Below the pieces are notes generated by a model that was given only the letters and a program-made list of their open reading frames with translations, was not told where the DNA came from and did not search any database. 64,000 bases of DNA from contig JBHELB010000030.1 of NCBI GenBank assembly GCA_041859045.1, forward strand, positions 41,338 to 105,337, written 5' to 3'. Of the stretch, positions 16,663-24,819 are shown piece after piece (the stretch's first letter is position 1; every line of letters begins with the position of its first letter). The position numbers were made by a program, and so were the translations under genes. Source of the stretch: JBHELB01 sp041859045. Its GTDB lineage: Bacteria; Hydrogenedentota; Hydrogenedentia; Hydrogenedentales; SLHB01.

Positions 16663-18384
16663 ATGTCTGGAAGCTTTTCAGTAGGCGGACTCGTTAGCGG
16701 GCTGGATTCGAATACCCTCATCGCTCAGCTTATGCAGATTGAGCGGCAGCCCGTGACGCGGATGCAGCAGCGCGTCTCGGCGCTGACGACGCAGCGCACG
16801 ACGATGAACGAACTGCGCACGCAACTTCAGACTCTCCGCAATGTAGCCTACGATTTCAAACTGAAGAGCACCTTCTCCAAGTTTTCCGCCACCTCCAGCG
16901 ACACCGACGTCGCCACCGCCAGCGCCTCACTGGGCAGTCCGGTGTCCGGCGCGTACACGATTGACGTGACCCGTCTCGCGAGCGCGACGGTGGTGCGCGG
17001 GGCCGGCGCCATCGGTGCTCCGATTAATCCTGACGCGACCTTGGCCTCCACGGGGATGGTGAATACGGTGAGCGCGGGCACGTTCTCGGTGAACGGCGTG
17101 CAGTTCACCGTCGATCCCGCGACGCAGAGCCTGAACCAGGTGTTGTCGGCGATTAATTCGAGCGCCGCAGGCGTGACCGCAACATACGATTCCGCGCGCG
17201 ATCGCGTGGTGTTTACGAACTCCACCCCCGGCAGCACGAACTTCATCAATTTCGGCGTGACGGGGGACACCAGCAATTTCCTCGAAGCAATCAACGTTCG
17301 CACCGCCACGCAGTCCACCAACACCAGCGGGACCACGGAAGTCGTGGGGACGCGGAACCTGGGCGCAGCCAACGTCGGCGCGACGCTGAACACGGTTTCG
17401 TTTTCAGGCGGCGCCATGACGAGCGGGACATTCTCGATCAACGGCGTGGCGTTTACGGTGGATACCGCGGCGGATTCGCTGTCCGATGTCCTCGGGCGGA
17501 TCAATTCCTCGGACGCCCAAGTGACCGCGACCTATGACTCCGCGTCCGATACCGTGCGCATCGCCTCGAAGACGTTGGGCAGCCGTACAGTGAATTTCAG
17601 CGCTGGAACGAGTAATTTCATCTCGCTCATGAAGCTCGACACCGCGACGCAGGTGGTGGGGCAGGACGCGCAGTTTACGGTGAACGGCGGCGATGTGCAG
17701 ACCCGTAACTCGAACGAAGTCACCGATGCGATCGCGGACGTTACGCTGAATTTCAAGAGCTTGGGCACGACGACGGTGACGGTCGGGGCCGACGACTCGG
17801 GTGTGATTGACTCGGTCAAGGCGTTCTTGGACAGCGTCAACGCGACGTTGACGCGACTGCGGGAACTGACCTCGAACGACGGGGATTTCTCCGGCGATGC
17901 GTTGCTGAGTGAAATCGACTCCACGATCAAGACGACGGTGCTGGGGCTGGTTTCCGGAATCGGCGGAAGCTACACGACGCTGGGCGACATCGGCATCTCG
18001 ACGGGCGAGACGTTCGATTCCAAGGCCGTGACGCAGTATTCGCTGGATGAAACAAAGTTCAAAGAAGCCTTGGCCAAAGACCGCGGGAACGTGACGAATC
18101 TGTTCACGAATTCGGGCGGCACCGGCGTGGGCGATGTCCTCAAGACGTATCTCGAGACGATGACGGGGACCTCGGGGCCGCTCAATGAGCGCGTGAAGAC
18201 CGGCGGCACCTATGACCGGATGTTGCAGGACTACAACGATCGCATCGAACAGATGGAGCGACGGCTGGAATTGAAGGAGACGCGGTTACGCCAGCAGTTT
18301 ACGCGCCTTGAGACCATGTCGGCCAACTTTCAATCGCAGAGCGCGTCGCTTTCGCGCATCAGTAGCGGAAGTAGTGTATTCTAA
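16663..18384 (+). CDS. fliD: Flagellar filament cap protein
   Basis: FliD caps the growing filament and folds flagellin subunits. The 573-residue protein has the FliD N-terminus (SVGGLVSGLDSNTLIAQLMQIE, then coiled coil with RMQQRVSAL) and the C-terminal coiled coil (RIEQMERRLELKETRLRQQF). Two internal repeats, around residues 140-200 and 245-310, both read GTFS-NG-FTVD and ATYDSA, the flagellin hook IN motif that forms the outward-facing domains. Preceded by a sigma28-type promoter and followed by fliS after 14 bp. Confidence 0.93.
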   Translation: MSGSFSVGGLVSGLDSNTLIAQLMQIERQPVTRMQQRVSALTTQRTTMNELRTQLQTLRNVAYDFKLKSTFSKFSATSSDTDVATASASLGSPVSGAYTIDVTRLASATVVRGAGAIGAPINPDATLASTGMVNTVSAGTFSVNGVQFTVDPATQSLNQVLSAINSSAAGVTATYDSARDRVVFTNSTPGSTNFINFGVTGDTSNFLEAINVRTATQSTNTSGTTEVVGTRNLGAANVGATLNTVSFSGGAMTSGTFSINGVAFTVDTAADSLSDVLGRINSSDAQVTATYDSASDTVRIASKTLGSRTVNFSAGTSNFISLMKLDTATQVVGQDAQFTVNGGDVQTRNSNEVTDAIADVTLNFKSLGTTTVTVGADDSGVIDSVKAFLDSVNATLTRLRELTSNDGDFSGDALLSEIDSTIKTTVLGLVSGIGGSYTTLGDIGISTGETFDSKAVTQYSLDETKFKEALAKDRGNVTNLFTNSGGTGVGDVLKTYLETMTGTSGPLNERVKTGGTYDRMLQDYNDRIEQMERRLELKETRLRQQFTRLETMSANFQSQSASLSRISSGSSVF

Positions 18385-18398
18385 AGAAGGAGGCGCCG

Positions 18399-18848
18399 AT
18401 GACATATCCGTCCGCCGCACAATATAGCTCGGTCTATCGCCAAGTCGATGTCGAAACGGCGTCGCAAGGCAAATTGATCGTTATGCTGTTTGATGGCGCG
18501 ATACAGCGCGCGCAGGAAGGGATGTACCAACTCGAGAAGGGACATCTCGAAGGCGTGCATAACAACCTGGTGCGTGCGCAAGAGATCCTCGCGGAACTTC
18601 GCGCGTCGCTCAATATGAAGGCGGGCGACATCGCGCGGAACCTGGACCGGATATACGAATATCTGCAACACCTGCTCATCAAGGGCAATTTGCGCAAAGA
18701 AGCCGAGCCCATCGAGGAATGTGTCGCCTATCTCAAGGATCTGCGCGATACCTGGGCCGAACTGTTCGATCGCATCGCGCGGGAGCAGAAACCCGCCGCG
18801 CCGCACCTTAATCAGCACGGCTCCGCGTTCATTAATATGCGCGGGTAA
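18399..18848 (+). CDS. fliS: Flagellin export chaperone
   Basis: FliS binds the C-terminal disordered tail of flagellin before export. At 149 residues it shows the family features: AAQYSSVYRQVDVETASQGKL and LIVMLFDGAIQRAQEG near the N-terminus, then a four-helix bundle including ARNLDRIYEYLQHLLIKGN. The flagellin itself is 12 kb away and under the same kind of promoter. The RBS AAGGAGG is strong. Confidence 0.93.
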   Translation: MTYPSAAQYSSVYRQVDVETASQGKLIVMLFDGAIQRAQEGMYQLEKGHLEGVHNNLVRAQEILAELRASLNMKAGDIARNLDRIYEYLQHLLIKGNLRKEAEPIEECVAYLKDLRDTWAELFDRIAREQKPAAPHLNQHGSAFINMRG

Positions 18849-18886
18849 GTCTTGGGCGAATCCCAAAATCGTTTTCCGTCATCCGC

Positions 18887-18915
18887 TTGACTGGCTATGG
18901 GCGGAGGCGTAGACT
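18887..18915 (+). promoter_or_regulatory. Sigma70-type promoter, probably giving a leaderless MFS transcript
   Basis: TTGACT at 18887-18892 and TAGACT at 18910-18915 with exactly 17 bp between. Only 8 bp separate the -10 from the ATG at 18924, so transcription should start at or next to the initiation codon. No Shine-Dalgarno sequence fits that ATG. Confidence 0.5.
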
Positions 18916-18923
18916 CCCGCCCC

Positions 18924-20180
18924 ATGCGCTCATCTCATCTTCGCCTCTGTATCGCCGCCTTTTTGTTGGACTGCGCCGTCGTGTCGGGCACTACGGCGCT
19001 GCCTTTCTACTTGTACGACCACCTGAACGAAGGACCGCTGGCTTCCGGCACCATCGGGGCCCTGCAGGCGGCGTGCTATGCGGGGACGTGTCTACTGTCC
19101 GCAGGGGTACTGCGCCGTTCCAAGCGGTTCCTGCCTTGGGCCCTTACGGGCGGCACGATTTTCACACTGTGTTACAGCATCGCGCCCTTGTTCCCCGCCA
19201 CGTGGTTCGCCGCGGCCACGACGATAGGCTCCATGGTTGGCATGGCGCTGGTCTGGCCGGCGTTTCAGGCGTACGTGGGAAGCGAGCCCGCGTCGGGCCT
19301 TCGTCATCGGCGGATGGCGCTCTACAATTTCAGTTGGAGCGCAGGGCTGGCCGTGGGGGCGCTCCTGGGAGGGCCGCTCTACGACCTTCACTATCTCTTG
19401 CCCTTTGCCGCACTTTTCCTCATGGGCGTGACGGCAATAGGGCTTCTGTTGTCGCTGCCTCGCGAAGCCGAACATGCGCCTGCAGAGTCCAGCGAGGAAT
19501 CGCGCCTAGCCGAGGGGGGACGCGCCCAGTCGATCCAGACCTATCTCTATGCCGCATGGGTGGCCAATTTTGTGGCATTTGGCGCGCTCAACGTCGTGCG
19601 CGCGGTGTTTCCCAAGCGCATTGATGAAGTCGTGGCTTCGGGCAGCTTGACGCTGTTCACAGCGCCCGTTCCGGCGGGCTGGCAGGCCGCCACAGTCTTC
19701 TCCGTGATGCCGTTTGTCCTGTGCCTGGTGTCGGCAGTCTTGATGCCCTGGTTTGGTCTACGCCGGTTCTGGCGCAATCGCTTCTGGCCAGTGGTATTGT
19801 CGCAAATCGCCACGGCGGGCTCGCTCTGGGTGCTGGGCACCACGCACAGCCTCGCGCTGATGGTGTTGAGCGCGATGGTGATTGGGGTCAACAGCGCGCT
19901 CTGCTTTATCGTGAGCCAACACTGGAGCATAGCCGATCCGGCGCTGAAGCATCGGCGCGCGGCGGTACACGAGGGGGCCAATGGCCTGGGCGGGTTCACG
20001 TGGGCATTGGGTTACGGGATCGCCGCGCAGGCGCTAGGTACCTCGTGGCCGTTCCAGGCGAGCATCGTGTGGGGCGTGGCGTTGGTCTTGCTGCAATTGG
20101 CGCTTATCGCGCGGGGCCGTCGTCTGGCGGCACAGCAACCGTCGGTTGCGGCAAGCGCCTCGGCATCCCTACAGGGTTGA
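18924..20180 (+). CDS. Major facilitator superfamily transporter
   Basis: A 418-residue membrane protein with about 12 hydrophobic segments in two halves of six. The first TM is LRLCIAAFLLDCAVVSGTTA. A loop-2/3-type motif is weak, and the central cytoplasmic loop is charged (PREAEHAPAESSEESRLAEGG). The transported compound cannot be inferred. An ATG at 18897 would add nine residues but lies inside the promoter; I prefer 18924, which directly precedes the first membrane helix. It is followed by a transglutaminase-like gene 45 bp on. Confidence 0.8.
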   Translation: MRSSHLRLCIAAFLLDCAVVSGTTALPFYLYDHLNEGPLASGTIGALQAACYAGTCLLSAGVLRRSKRFLPWALTGGTIFTLCYSIAPLFPATWFAAATTIGSMVGMALVWPAFQAYVGSEPASGLRHRRMALYNFSWSAGLAVGALLGGPLYDLHYLLPFAALFLMGVTAIGLLLSLPREAEHAPAESSEESRLAEGGRAQSIQTYLYAAWVANFVAFGALNVVRAVFPKRIDEVVASGSLTLFTAPVPAGWQAATVFSVMPFVLCLVSAVLMPWFGLRRFWRNRFWPVVLSQIATAGSLWVLGTTHSLALMVLSAMVIGVNSALCFIVSQHWSIADPALKHRRAAVHEGANGLGGFTWALGYGIAAQALGTSWPFQASIVWGVALVLLQLALIARGRRLAAQQPSVAASASASLQG

Positions 20181-20224
20181 CGTATACTGTGTCCGCATGC
20201 CGGACACGTTGAGAGAGGTATTCT

Positions 20225-21073
20225 GTGGTTGATCCATTTTCCGCCGAATTCTACTCGCAGCACAGCGAATTGAGCGATCCAGGGCCTTACGCGGCGCATT
20301 TCGAGGATTTGCCTGATGCCCTCGGGCCGCTGTGCGAGGCGCTTCATGGCCTGCTCGTGCATGTATTCCATGCGCCAAAATATGGGTTTCAGGTGCCGCA
20401 AGAGCGCGTGCCGGAGATTCAGCTGTTGGGCGTACAGCATATTCTCGAGACTCTGCTGCGTCATGACGATCAGCCATTGACCGCGCCGAGGCCGCCGGAA
20501 CGGCGACTCATCGCGAGTTGCCGCCACTACTCTCTGCTTCTCGTGTCGGTGCTGCGCAGCCGAGGGATTCCCGCGCGTATTCGTTGCGGTTTCGAGACGT
20601 ACATCCACCGCAATCGCAACGGGGATCATTGGGTGTGCGAGATGTACGATGCGGGGCTCGGTCGGTGGCGGTTTGTGGACGCGGAACTCGACACTCTGCA
20701 TCGCGAGGCATTCCGCATTTCGTTCGACCCGGTGGACCTAGGGCCGGAGCAGTTCATCCCCGCCGGAGCGGCGTGGCAGCGTTGTCGCCGCGGCACGTTG
20801 GATCCCCAGCGCTGCGGCCTGCTGAACGTCTGGGGCTGGTCCTACGTGCGCGCAAACGTCGTGCGCGACGTGCTGTGCCTGAACAAGGTTGAGCTCTTCC
20901 CGTGGGACGGCACGCCGCTTACCGCACTCACGGAGCTATCCCCTGAACAGGAGGCATTGGTCGAACACCTCGCGGAGTTGACCTACCCCGCTGTTCAGAC
21001 AGAAGCTGTTCAGGCCGTATACCGCACGCATCCCGAGTTGCACCCGCTGCCGCTTGTGCCGTTCGGCGAATAA
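20225..21073 (+). CDS. Transglutaminase-like cysteine protease-fold protein
   Basis: A 282-residue cytoplasmic-looking protein. The transglutaminase core is visible: ASCRHYSLLLVSVLRSRGIPAR carries the catalytic Cys, GDHWVCEMYDAGLGRW the His, and WRFVDAELD the Asp. Such domains act as peptidases, amidases or transferases in bacteria. There is no signal peptide or membrane segment. GTG start with GAGAGG upstream. It converges on the fucosidase gene. The substrate is unknown. Confidence 0.78.
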   Translation: MVDPFSAEFYSQHSELSDPGPYAAHFEDLPDALGPLCEALHGLLVHVFHAPKYGFQVPQERVPEIQLLGVQHILETLLRHDDQPLTAPRPPERRLIASCRHYSLLLVSVLRSRGIPARIRCGFETYIHRNRNGDHWVCEMYDAGLGRWRFVDAELDTLHREAFRISFDPVDLGPEQFIPAGAAWQRCRRGTLDPQRCGLLNVWGWSYVRANVVRDVLCLNKVELFPWDGTPLTALTELSPEQEALVEHLAELTYPAVQTEAVQAVYRTHPELHPLPLVPFGE

Positions 21074-21088
21074 ACGACGCGCTACACG

Positions 21089-22492
21089 TTAATCCGTCTC
21101 GATCACCACGACCGTGTCGATAGCGTCGGGAAGGGGAGAGGGGACGGTAAGCACCAACCCTTCCGCACCCGCCTCGACGGATACCGCGTCGCCGCCGTTC
21201 AGCAGAGTGCAACGTTTTGGGCACACTTTTTGGGTCTCGGGGAGGGTCAGCTTCTGCCCGGCTTCCGCATTGAGCAGATGAACGTAATGGCGCGACCCTT
21301 TCGAAGTCATGACGCCCCACGGCTGTGGTGGCATGGGGCCGCCGCGGGTCTCGTAAATCGCTTCGCCGTACGCGTCCATGAGTTTGCCGATCTGTTCGAG
21401 CCGCTCCACGAAGTCTTCCTGAATCGAGCCGTCAGGGCGCGGACCGATGTTGAGCAGGAAATTCGCGTTATGGCCCGCGGCGCGCACGAGTTCATCGAAC
21501 AGCGTCTCGACGCTCTTCGGCTCTGTTTCTCCGGAGTGGTAGCCCCACGAAACGCCGATAGTGTCGCAGGTTTCCAGCGGCAACGCGCCGATGACGGCGT
21601 CCGCGCTGAATCCAGTCGTGTTGCCACCCGGCAAGTCTTTCTCAAACATCTGGAAGTCTTCACCGGGATACGGCGCGACGTGGTGGTTGTCGCCAATGAG
21701 CGCATGGGGCTGAAGGCGGTGGATTAGAGAATAGGTCTGCTCCAAGCGCCAATCACTCTGCGTTTTGTGCGGGTCGGCGTTTTTTTGGCCCATGTTCTTG
21801 TACTGTTGGTCCCACCAGCCGTCGAACCAAATACCCGCGATATGGCCGTAATCCCCGCCGAGCAGTTCGGCAAGTTGCGCGTCCATATAGTCGAGATACT
21901 TCGAGAAGTCGCCTTGCGGCGCACGGCCGGTGTGGTGGCCCGTGGCGCCCCAGGGGTAGTACTCGGGGTGATGCCAATCGAGGTGGCTGTGGTAAAAGAA
22001 CAGCGGCATGTCCTGGCGTTTGCAGGCATCGGTCAACATCTTGAGCACGTCTTTGCCGTAGGGCGTCTTGCGCACGATGTTGTAGTCGCTTACTTTCGAG
22101 TCCCACATCGCGAACCCGTCGTGGTGCTTGCTGGTGATCGTGATGTAGCGCATCCCCGCGCGTTTGGCCAAGGCCACCCACGCGTCCGGATCGTACTTGA
22201 CGGGGTTGAACTGCGCGGGAAGTTTCTCGTATTCAGCGACGGGAATCTTCTCAACTTCCATGACCCATTCGCCGCGGCCGATCACCGAGTACACGCCCCA
22301 ATGGATGAATAGACCGAACTTGGCATCCTGAAACCACTGCCGGGCACGGAGATTGGATTCGCTGGGGATATATTCTTTCATGACGCACGCTTTCCCTTGG
22401 TTAGAGTCGTTACGATATTTCGATTGGGTTGGAGTACAGGAGACCGCGCCGGCGCAGAGCAGCAAGACTATCCAGCGCGCCGCCTTTCGCAT
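21089..22492 (-). CDS. Alpha-L-fucosidase, GH29 family, lipoprotein
   Basis: Hydrolyses terminal alpha-L-fucose by a retaining mechanism. The 467-residue protein has a lipoprotein signal peptide (RWIVLLLCAGAVSC, lipid-modified Cys near residue 19), so it is probably membrane-tethered. GH29 landmarks: AKFGLFIHWGVYSV, YITITSKHHDGFAMWDS, and IAGIWFDGWWDQQ carrying the catalytic Asp; the C-terminus has the NFLLNIGPRPDG segment. It starts 2 bp after the PP2C stop, so the two are coupled, an odd pairing of a signalling phosphatase with a glycosidase. Confidence 0.93.
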   Translation of the reverse strand: MRKAARWIVLLLCAGAVSCTPTQSKYRNDSNQGKACVMKEYIPSESNLRARQWFQDAKFGLFIHWGVYSVIGRGEWVMEVEKIPVAEYEKLPAQFNPVKYDPDAWVALAKRAGMRYITITSKHHDGFAMWDSKVSDYNIVRKTPYGKDVLKMLTDACKRQDMPLFFYHSHLDWHHPEYYPWGATGHHTGRAPQGDFSKYLDYMDAQLAELLGGDYGHIAGIWFDGWWDQQYKNMGQKNADPHKTQSDWRLEQTYSLIHRLQPHALIGDNHHVAPYPGEDFQMFEKDLPGGNTTGFSADAVIGALPLETCDTIGVSWGYHSGETEPKSVETLFDELVRAAGHNANFLLNIGPRPDGSIQEDFVERLEQIGKLMDAYGEAIYETRGGPMPPQPWGVMTSKGSRHYVHLLNAEAGQKLTLPETQKVCPKRCTLLNGGDAVSVEAGAEGLVLTVPSPLPDAIDTVVVIETD

Positions 22493-22494
22493 CG

Positions 22495-23418
22495 CTATTC
22501 CTTTTCAGGAAGGATCAGCCGCCGTAGTTTACCGAGAAACCCCGGTTTGCCCTTTGCCAACGCTACGCGCACCGCCCCTGGGTCCAGGGGAATGTGCGGC
22601 GGGTTGCCCGACACCCGCACCAATACCACGGTAATATTATCCGAACCGCCGTGATCCAGCGCTTTGCCCACCAGCATGCGGGCGGCGCCCTGCAAACTCG
22701 GCAGCGCGAGACACTCGGCAATTTGCACGTCATCGACTTGGTTTGACAGGCCGTCGGAGCAGATAAGCAAGGTGTCGCCACGTCGAATGGCTACCGAGAA
22801 CAGATCGGGTCGAACCGAGCCCTTGGTGCCGACGGCGCGCGTAATGAGATTTTTGAGCGAGTGGGTACGGGCTTCCTCTTCGGATAGATAGCCGTTGCGG
22901 ACCTGCTCGGCGACTAGGGAGTGGTCGTCGGTGATCTGCCAGATCTGGCCCTCGTTGCGGGAGAGATAGACTCGGCTGTCGCCCACCTGCGCCACGTAGG
23001 CGTGATCGCCCAGGATCAGCGCCGCGGAAACGGTCGTTCCCATGCCGGTGAACTCGGGGTGGTTTTCCGCCTCGTCGAAAACGCGCCGGTTGGCGATATC
23101 GACCGCAGCGCGCAGACGCCGAACGGGGCCAGCGGCGTTGTCTTGGTAATACTGAGCGAACAGGGCATCGAGTGCGAGTTTGCTGGCGAATCCCCCGCCG
23201 CTCACGCCGCCCATACCGTCGGCCACGGCAAACAAGAAGCCGAATTCGTGGGATTGCTCGGCCGTTTCCGGCGCATACAAAGCCGCACGGTCCTCATTGT
23301 ATGTCCGTTTTTTGCCGATATCGGAGAGGATGTACCCCTGAAGGTACGCCCCTTCCCATGCATACTCGACATTGCCGCCGTCGTCCGGGCCGCTCAATGT
23401 CGCCGAAAATTGAGTCAT
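22495..23418 (-). CDS. PP2C-type serine/threonine phosphatase
   Basis: A metal-dependent phosphatase of 307 residues related to PrpC/Stp1, the usual counterpart of Hanks-type kinases. Metal-binding motifs: SDIGKKRTYNEDRAALY, VADGMGGVSGGGFAS, the TGMGTTVSAALI strand, QVGDSRVYL, LLICSDGLSNQV and GGSDNITVVLV. It has no membrane segment. No kinase gene is next to it. Upstream (23419-23604) is an untranscribed-looking gap of 186 bp before the hydrolase stop. The RBS is weak. Confidence 0.92.
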   Translation of the reverse strand: MTQFSATLSGPDDGGNVEYAWEGAYLQGYILSDIGKKRTYNEDRAALYAPETAEQSHEFGFLFAVADGMGGVSGGGFASKLALDALFAQYYQDNAAGPVRRLRAAVDIANRRVFDEAENHPEFTGMGTTVSAALILGDHAYVAQVGDSRVYLSRNEGQIWQITDDHSLVAEQVRNGYLSEEEARTHSLKNLITRAVGTKGSVRPDLFSVAIRRGDTLLICSDGLSNQVDDVQIAECLALPSLQGAARMLVGKALDHGGSDNITVVLVRVSGNPPHIPLDPGAVRVALAKGKPGFLGKLRRLILPEKE

Positions 23419-23604
23419 TGACTTCGTAATCCCCGCAGTCCCCCCTCGGGGGATTCACTATCCCGGGCTGGTAGACCAACCCCAAGAGCGGCGTGCATTC
23501 TAGACGGGCAGCGGCGCGGTTTCAACTTAGGTTGAGCTAGCAAAGCTAGTACCCCAATGTCCGGCATCGTGTGCACCGCCGCGAATCGTGTGCGTGCTGT
23601 TTGC

Positions 23605-24570
23605 CTACAGCCAACGTTCAAGCCACTCGTCGGCCTTTTCCATGACACTCGCGGGCATGGCGTGGCCGTTCGCGTGAATCGCGCATTGGAGCGCGTCCTC
23701 AGCGCCAAGGAGTTTGTAGACATGCCGCGCCGCCTTAACCGCTTTCTCGCTGCTCTTGGCGTTGGGCACTTCGGGATCGTTCGAAGCCGCCAGCACCAGC
23801 GTGGGGCTCGGGGCGGCCAAGGCAAGCACGTGCTCCCAATCGAACGGGAACTTGCCTTCTTTGATAGCCTTGCGAAGCGCGGGAATGAGCGGAAACTCGT
23901 CGTCCGTTGCCCAGCGTTGCGGTTCTTTGTCGTCGGCGAAGCGGGCAAAACCGCAACTCGCGACGCAGGTCGTGACGCGCTCGTCGAACGCAGCCAGCAA
24001 CAGCGCGTTGACGGCGCCCAGACCGTGGCCGATGACGCCAATGCGGGCCGCATCAACGCGGCGCATGTCGCACAGGACATCCACCGCGCACATGTGGTCG
24101 GCCAGCATCTTGCCCAGCAGCGAGCCCTTGGGATTGTCTTTGTAAAACGCGGTTGCGTTGCAGGCTTTTGTTCCGTGGCTGACGCGCTCGCCCATGCACA
24201 CGCAGTCGGGCACCATGGTGACGTAGCCCAGTTCGGCGTACCGTGCCGCGAACGCGAGTTTTGCGTCGCCATCCAGGCCGGCGGGCTCATCTTTGCCGTA
24301 CGGCGCGCGCTGATGGCAGCACACAATGGCGGGCAACTCTTCTTTGCCGTCAGGAACAAACACCCACGCGGAGATTCGTTCCCATTCGTCGACAAAGTAA
24401 TTGATGCGGCGGCGCACATACCCATGCCGCTGCACCTCGTCGGCCGTCTTCACCTGGATATCGACACGCTCGCGCGGCAAGGCACCCAAGACCCCGAGAA
24501 CGGCCTTCTCGATCTCGCCTCGCGTCGTTGGCCAATCGGCCAGACTCTTTAGCTTCGACAAATCGGTCAT
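23605..24570 (-). CDS. Dienelactone-hydrolase/acetyl-esterase-like protein lacking the nucleophile Ser
   Basis: A 321-residue alpha/beta hydrolase without signal peptide, similar in layout to acetyl-xylan-esterase-like proteins: an oxyanion region VCCHQRAPYGKDEPAGLDGD, the elbow IGVIGHGLGAVNALLLAAFD, an acid region ASNDPEVP and the His in NGHAMP. The elbow reads G-H-G-L-G where the family has G-H-S-L-G, so the catalytic serine is a glycine (codon GGT, one base from AGT). It may be catalytically inactive or use another residue. Transcribed alone or ahead of the PP2C gene. Its role is unknown. Confidence 0.8.
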   Translation of the reverse strand: MTDLSKLKSLADWPTTRGEIEKAVLGVLGALPRERVDIQVKTADEVQRHGYVRRRINYFVDEWERISAWVFVPDGKEELPAIVCCHQRAPYGKDEPAGLDGDAKLAFAARYAELGYVTMVPDCVCMGERVSHGTKACNATAFYKDNPKGSLLGKMLADHMCAVDVLCDMRRVDAARIGVIGHGLGAVNALLLAAFDERVTTCVASCGFARFADDKEPQRWATDDEFPLIPALRKAIKEGKFPFDWEHVLALAAPSPTLVLAASNDPEVPNAKSSEKAVKAARHVYKLLGAEDALQCAIHANGHAMPASVMEKADEWLERWL

Positions 24571-24722
24571 TGCGCACCCGCCCCTCTTCCATTCGCCTGC
24601 GCACTACGCCCGGACACGCCCCCTCCCAAGTGGCCTAGTCATATTAGCGTGGGGTTCGCGCAAGGGTCAACTTCCAGCGCGCTTTTTTTTGTCCCCGTCC
24701 CGCATCCATTTTCAGGGCGGCA

Positions 24723-24752
24723 TTGACGAAAAGCGCCGTCAAGACGTATGCT
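24723..24752 (+). promoter_or_regulatory. Sigma70-type promoter for the HD-GYP gene
   Basis: TTGACG at 24723-24728 and TATGCT at 24747-24752 with an 18-bp gap; the start codon follows about 60 bp downstream. It lies in the divergent gap with the hydrolase gene. Confidence 0.5.
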
Positions 24753-24819
24753 GGGAAAGCGTAACGGCCCGTGAGTGTTTGCCGAATCGAGGGGACTGAA
24801 TCAGGGGGAGCCAACTCGC

